64,000 nt of DNA from positions 71,077 through 135,076 of the forward strand of contig PLWZ01000071.1 of assembly GCA_003151235.1 (NCBI GenBank), given 5' to 3'. The notes under the pieces are model-generated. The model had not been told where the DNA came from, ran no database searches, and saw nothing but the letters and a program-made list of their open reading frames with translations. The position numbers were made by a program, and so were the translations under genes. This document shows positions 61,764-64,000 of the stretch, in pieces (the stretch's first letter is position 1; every line of letters starts with the position of its first letter). The stretch is from Acidimicrobiaceae bacterium (GTDB lineage: Bacteria > Actinomycetota > Acidimicrobiia > Acidimicrobiales > RAAP-2).

Positions 61764-63134
61764 ATGGAAGGCCAGATGCCGACGGGCTCGGACCCTCTTC
61801 CCGGACTGCGCGTATCGGAGGCGGAACGGGATAAGGCCGCCGCGGACCTGGCCAAGTACTGCGGCGAGGGGCGTCTCACCCTCGAGGAGTTCTCCCAGCG
61901 GGTCGGCGTCGTGCTGGCCGCCAAGACGCAGGCCGACATCGACACCGTCATGTCGGACATGCCGCGCGGCGCCAACGTCGAGGTGTACGCGAGTCCGTTG
62001 CCCGCCTCGGGCTGGTTCGTCGCCGTGCTGTCGGGATCGTCCCGGAAGGGCCGGTGGCGCCCGAAGCCGAAGACCAAGGCGCTCGCCTTCATGGGCGGCA
62101 TCGATCTCGACCTCCGGAAGGCCGAGATCGAGGGGTCCGGAGTGGTCATCAGGGCCATCGCCATCATGGGCGGGATCCACATCGTGGTCCCCGAGGGGGT
62201 CAACGTGCACCTCGGGGGGTTCTCGTTCATGGGCGGCAAGGACATGCGCGTGGCCGACGTGCCGATCCTTCCCGGGTCGCCCGTCATCCGGGTCCAGGCG
62301 TTCTCGCTCATGGGCGGCGTCCACGTGCGCACCAAGCGGGCCCGTTCGGCGCTTCCGGGCGGCCCCAGCCCGGTCCTGGAGAGCGGTCGGTCGAAGCTGG
62401 CCAACCTGGACAAGAAGCTGGCCGGCAAGGACGATCTCCCAACCGCGAGGAGGGGCGGGGGTTCGCGCGAGCGGTCCGAGCAGCGGACCCAACGTCACCG
62501 TGATGCGATCCTCGATGCTCGCGACGGCCTTGCGCTCGCGAGCGAGATCCTCGATCGACTCTCCGGCCGCGTGGGGCCCGCCGATCGCAACTCGGCGTCG
62601 ACCGGCCCCCGCATGCGGACCGCCCCCGACGGGACGGTGACGATCCTGTTCTCCGACATGTCCGGCTTCACAGAGATGACAGAGCGGCTGGGCGACGTCG
62701 AGAGCCAGCAGCTCCTGGCGGTCTACTTCCAGATGGTCCGGGGACAGGCCACCTCTCACGGCGGCTACGAGGTGAAATGCCAGGCCGACGAGGCGATGCT
62801 GGCGTTCTCGGGGGCAGGGCAGGCGTTGCGCTGCGCCATCGAGATCCAACGGTCGCTGGCCCGGTATCGGCTGGCCAATCAGGACGACCCCATCCACGCG
62901 CACATCGGCCTCCACACCGGCGAGGCGATCCAAGACGGCGGGGACTTTCTCGGCCGGACGGTGATCCTGGCCAGCCGAATCACCGACGTGGCCCGGGCCG
63001 ACGAGATCCTGGCCTCGGCCCTGTTGCGGGAGCTCGCGGCCGGCTCGGGCGACCTGTCCTTCGGGCCGGCCCGCGACGCGTCCCTCCAGGGGGTGGCGAA
63101 CACCCAAACGCTGTACCCGGTGATCTGGAGCTGA
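61764..63134 (+). CDS. DUF1707-LiaF-like-class III nucleotidyl cyclase fusion
   Basis: A 456-residue protein with three parts. Residues about 15-67 are DUF1707 (RVSEAERDKAAADLAKYCGE, LTLEEFSQRVGVVLAAKTQA). Residues about 105-190 are a LiaF C-terminal-like beta domain made of MGG repeats (AFMGGIDLDLRKAEI, IMGGIHIVVPEGVNV, FMGGKDMRV, SLMGGVHVR). Residues about 290-445 are a cyclase homology domain (GTVTILFSDMSGFTEMTERL, EVKCQADEAMLAFSGAGQAL, IGLHTGEAIQDGGDFLGRTV). The two metal Asp residues are present, but VNxAAR appears as VILASR, so the transition-state Asn is missing. No membrane helix is seen. Confidence 0.8.
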   Translation: MEGQMPTGSDPLPGLRVSEAERDKAAADLAKYCGEGRLTLEEFSQRVGVVLAAKTQADIDTVMSDMPRGANVEVYASPLPASGWFVAVLSGSSRKGRWRPKPKTKALAFMGGIDLDLRKAEIEGSGVVIRAIAIMGGIHIVVPEGVNVHLGGFSFMGGKDMRVADVPILPGSPVIRVQAFSLMGGVHVRTKRARSALPGGPSPVLESGRSKLANLDKKLAGKDDLPTARRGGGSRERSEQRTQRHRDAILDARDGLALASEILDRLSGRVGPADRNSASTGPRMRTAPDGTVTILFSDMSGFTEMTERLGDVESQQLLAVYFQMVRGQATSHGGYEVKCQADEAMLAFSGAGQALRCAIEIQRSLARYRLANQDDPIHAHIGLHTGEAIQDGGDFLGRTVILASRITDVARADEILASALLRELAAGSGDLSFGPARDASLQGVANTQTLYPVIWS

Positions 63135-63156
63135 CCAGGGCCCCCGGGGGCTCGGG

Positions 63157-63162
63157 TAGGAT
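63157..63162 (+). promoter_or_regulatory. -10-like hexamer before rplU
   Basis: TAGGAT at 63157-63162 ends nine bases before the rplU ATG, as before ndk and the TIGR03960 gene. It gives rplU-rpmA a promoter separate from the cyclase fusion gene. Confidence 0.5.
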
Positions 63163-63171
63163 CGTCAGTTC

Positions 63172-63639
63172 ATGTACGCCGTCATCCGCACCGGGGGCAA
63201 GCAGGAACGAGTCAGCGAGGGCCAGCGTCTGGCCGTTGAGCTGATCGACGCGCCCGTCGGTGGCCAGGTTCAGCTCGAGACTCTGCTCGTGGTCGACGGC
63301 ACCGATGTGAGGGCCACCCCGGACCAGTTGGCCGGGGCGAGCGTCAGCGCAAAGGTCCTCGGCGAGGAGCTCGGACCGAAGATCCGTGCCGGCACGTACA
63401 AGTCGAAGAGCAACCAGCGCCGCCGGTGGGGCCACCGCCAGCGGCTGAGCACCATCGAGATCGTGGCCATTTCGGGTTCGGCGGCCGAGAGGGCCTCCGC
63501 CAAGGCGGCCGCGGCCAAGAAGGCGCCAGCAGTCAAGAAGGCGCCGGCTGCGAAGAAGGCGCCAGCAGTCAAGAAGGCGCCGGCTGCGACGAAGGCACCC
63601 GCCAAGAAGGCCGCGGCAGCGGCGAAATCGGCCAAGTAG
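63172..63639 (+). CDS. rplU: 50S ribosomal protein L21 with a Lys/Ala-rich tail
   Basis: A 155-residue L21; the core is about 105 residues (MYAVIRTGGKQERVSEGQRL, DVRATPDQLAGASVSAKVLG, SNQRRRWGHRQRLSTIEI). About 50 extra residues follow, made of KKAPA repeats (VKKAPAAKKAPAVKKAPA), and come from a perfect 2 x 36-bp DNA repeat. Such basic tails occur in actinobacterial L21 and resemble histone-like DNA- or RNA-binding tails. It lies 9 bases before rpmA. Confidence 0.95.
   Translation: MYAVIRTGGKQERVSEGQRLAVELIDAPVGGQVQLETLLVVDGTDVRATPDQLAGASVSAKVLGEELGPKIRAGTYKSKSNQRRRWGHRQRLSTIEIVAISGSAAERASAKAAAAKKAPAVKKAPAAKKAPAVKKAPAATKAPAKKAAAAAKSAK
63517..63588 (+). repeat. 2 x 36-bp tandem repeat in rplU
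   Basis: Two perfect copies of a 36-bp unit, itself made of two related 18-bp halves starting AAGAAGGCGCC, code for KKAPAV-KKAPAA twice. The length is a multiple of three, so copy-number change would lengthen the tail without a frameshift. Confidence 0.9.
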
Positions 63640-63648
63640 GGAGCAGAG

Positions 63649-63900
63649 ATGTCCAAGACCAAAGGCGGCGGTTCAACCCGCAACGGACGCGACTCACGGG
63701 CCCAACGCCTAGGGGTGAAGGTGTTCGACGGCACCGCGGTGCCGGCCGGCTCGATCATCGTGCGCCAGCGGGGCACGCGGGTTCACCCGGGAACCAACGT
63801 TGGCCGGGGCGGCGATGACACGCTGTTCGCGTTGACCGACGGTGTGGTGAAGTTCGGCCAGCGACGGGGCCGCAAGCTCGTCGAGGTGCTCACCGACTGA
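63649..63900 (+). CDS. rpmA: 50S ribosomal protein L27
   Basis: An 83-residue L27. Signatures are [20 protein letters not shown] near the N-terminus and [20 protein letters not shown] in the middle. L27 reaches into the peptidyl transferase centre. Its N-terminus lacks the cleaved pre-sequence seen in Firmicutes. In most actinobacteria obg follows; the last 100 bases of the window hold only a hairpin and no start of obg could be confirmed. Confidence 0.97.
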   Translation: MSKTKGGGSTRNGRDSRAQRLGVKVFDGTAVPAGSIIVRQRGTRVHPGTNVGRGGDDTLFALTDGVVKFGQRRGRKLVEVLTD

Positions 63901-63919
63901 GCGGCCGCCGCTCGTCATG

Positions 63920-63941
63920 CCCGCCGCCACCGCGCGGCGGG
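63920..63941. terminator. GC-rich hairpin after rpmA
   Basis: CCCGCCGC (63920-63927) and GCGGCGGG (63934-63941) form a perfect 8-bp stem with a six-base loop, 20 bases after the rpmA stop. There is no T-tract, so it may attenuate or protect the transcript rather than end it. Confidence 0.45.
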
Positions 63942-64000
63942 ATCGTGGGCAAAAGGTCCGAAACCCGGAGGGCTTTACAGCGTGCGCGGTTAGCCACCGC

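Noticed and set aside
57098..63107. Very long open reading frames on the minus strand opposite the TIGR03960, Rne and cyclase genes (1,102 and 1,098 codons)
   Set aside because: They mirror the third-position GC bias of the plus-strand genes, have no recognisable domains and overlap well-supported genes.
63920..63941. Rho-independent terminator after rpmA
   Set aside because: The stem is strong but lacks a T-run, so it is listed only as a candidate structure.

Overview
The window is a contiguous stretch of a high-GC actinobacterial chromosome, most likely Acidimicrobiia or a close relative (inference). The support is the very GC-rich coding sequence with many GTG starts, two mycothiol-dependent DinB-type enzymes, an F420/PPOX-type flavoprotein, HxlR, SigE-type ECF and Ada-AlkA genes, and a right-hand gene order that matches the conserved actinobacterial block tig-clpP-clpX-folC-ndk-mreBCD-mrdA-radical SAM pair-RNase E/G-rplU-rpmA. 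Genes are packed tightly and often joined by 4-base GTGA or ATGA overlaps. No insertion sequence, prophage, CRISPR array or rRNA operon was seen, and no stretch without a gene exceeds 300 bases.

Layout. 1-4,033: a TetR regulator cut by the left edge, an ECF sigma factor with an overlapping membrane protein and a SIMPL-domain secreted protein, then a Baeyer-Villiger-type flavin monooxygenase. 4,106-5,960: tRNA-His and tRNA-Arg, followed by a less GC-rich pair (DUF5996 protein and UBP-type zinc finger). 5,975-11,710: small VOC/ABM-like proteins, a large secreted GH43-like/cell-wall-binding protein and two coupled methyltransferases. 11,737-14,006: a broken thioesterase and a broken TetR gene, the latter with 7-bp tandem repeats in its 5' end, divergent from an intact protein with diiron-like motifs. 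14,043-20,754: two tandem esterases, a CocE-like hydrolase, a GT39 glycosyltransferase with a small membrane partner, and a DinB-type enzyme. 20,843-21,822: a fluoride riboswitch followed by two overlapping crcB genes. 21,898-24,917: a cytochrome oxidase assembly operon, ccdA then a Sco-TlpA fusion then ctaG. 24,974-41,147: mixed metabolic genes (Ada-AlkA repair enzyme, HxlR/thioesterase pair, LacI, nitroreductase, HAD, acyl-CoA dehydrogenase, enoyl-CoA hydratase, RidA, aldo/keto reductase, dienelactone hydrolase, UppP, serine hydrolase, DedA), a frame-disrupted membrane protein gene and a methyltransferase. 41,144-43,135: a ferritin-like/DUF362 fusion coupled to that methyltransferase. 43,261-44,693: tRNA-Pro, a zinc-ribbon microprotein and a second mycothiol-type enzyme.

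44,748-64,000 is the housekeeping block: protein quality control (trigger factor, ClpP, ClpX), folate (FolC), nucleotides (Ndk), a divergent MetE-like methyltransferase, the elongasome (MreB, MreC, MreD, PBP2), an amidohydrolase where rodA is usually found, the TIGR03960/TIGR03936 pair, RNase E/G, a DUF1707-LiaF-like-cyclase fusion, and ribosomal proteins L21 and L27.

The most unusual items are the ferritin-like/DUF362 fusion coupled to a methyltransferase, the DUF1707-LiaF-like-nucleotidyl cyclase fusion whose catalytic asparagine appears substituted, the 7-bp repeat tracts at the broken TetR gene, the Sco-TlpA fusion, and two 17-codon leader ORFs that both end in a GTGA overlap with the downstream gene.
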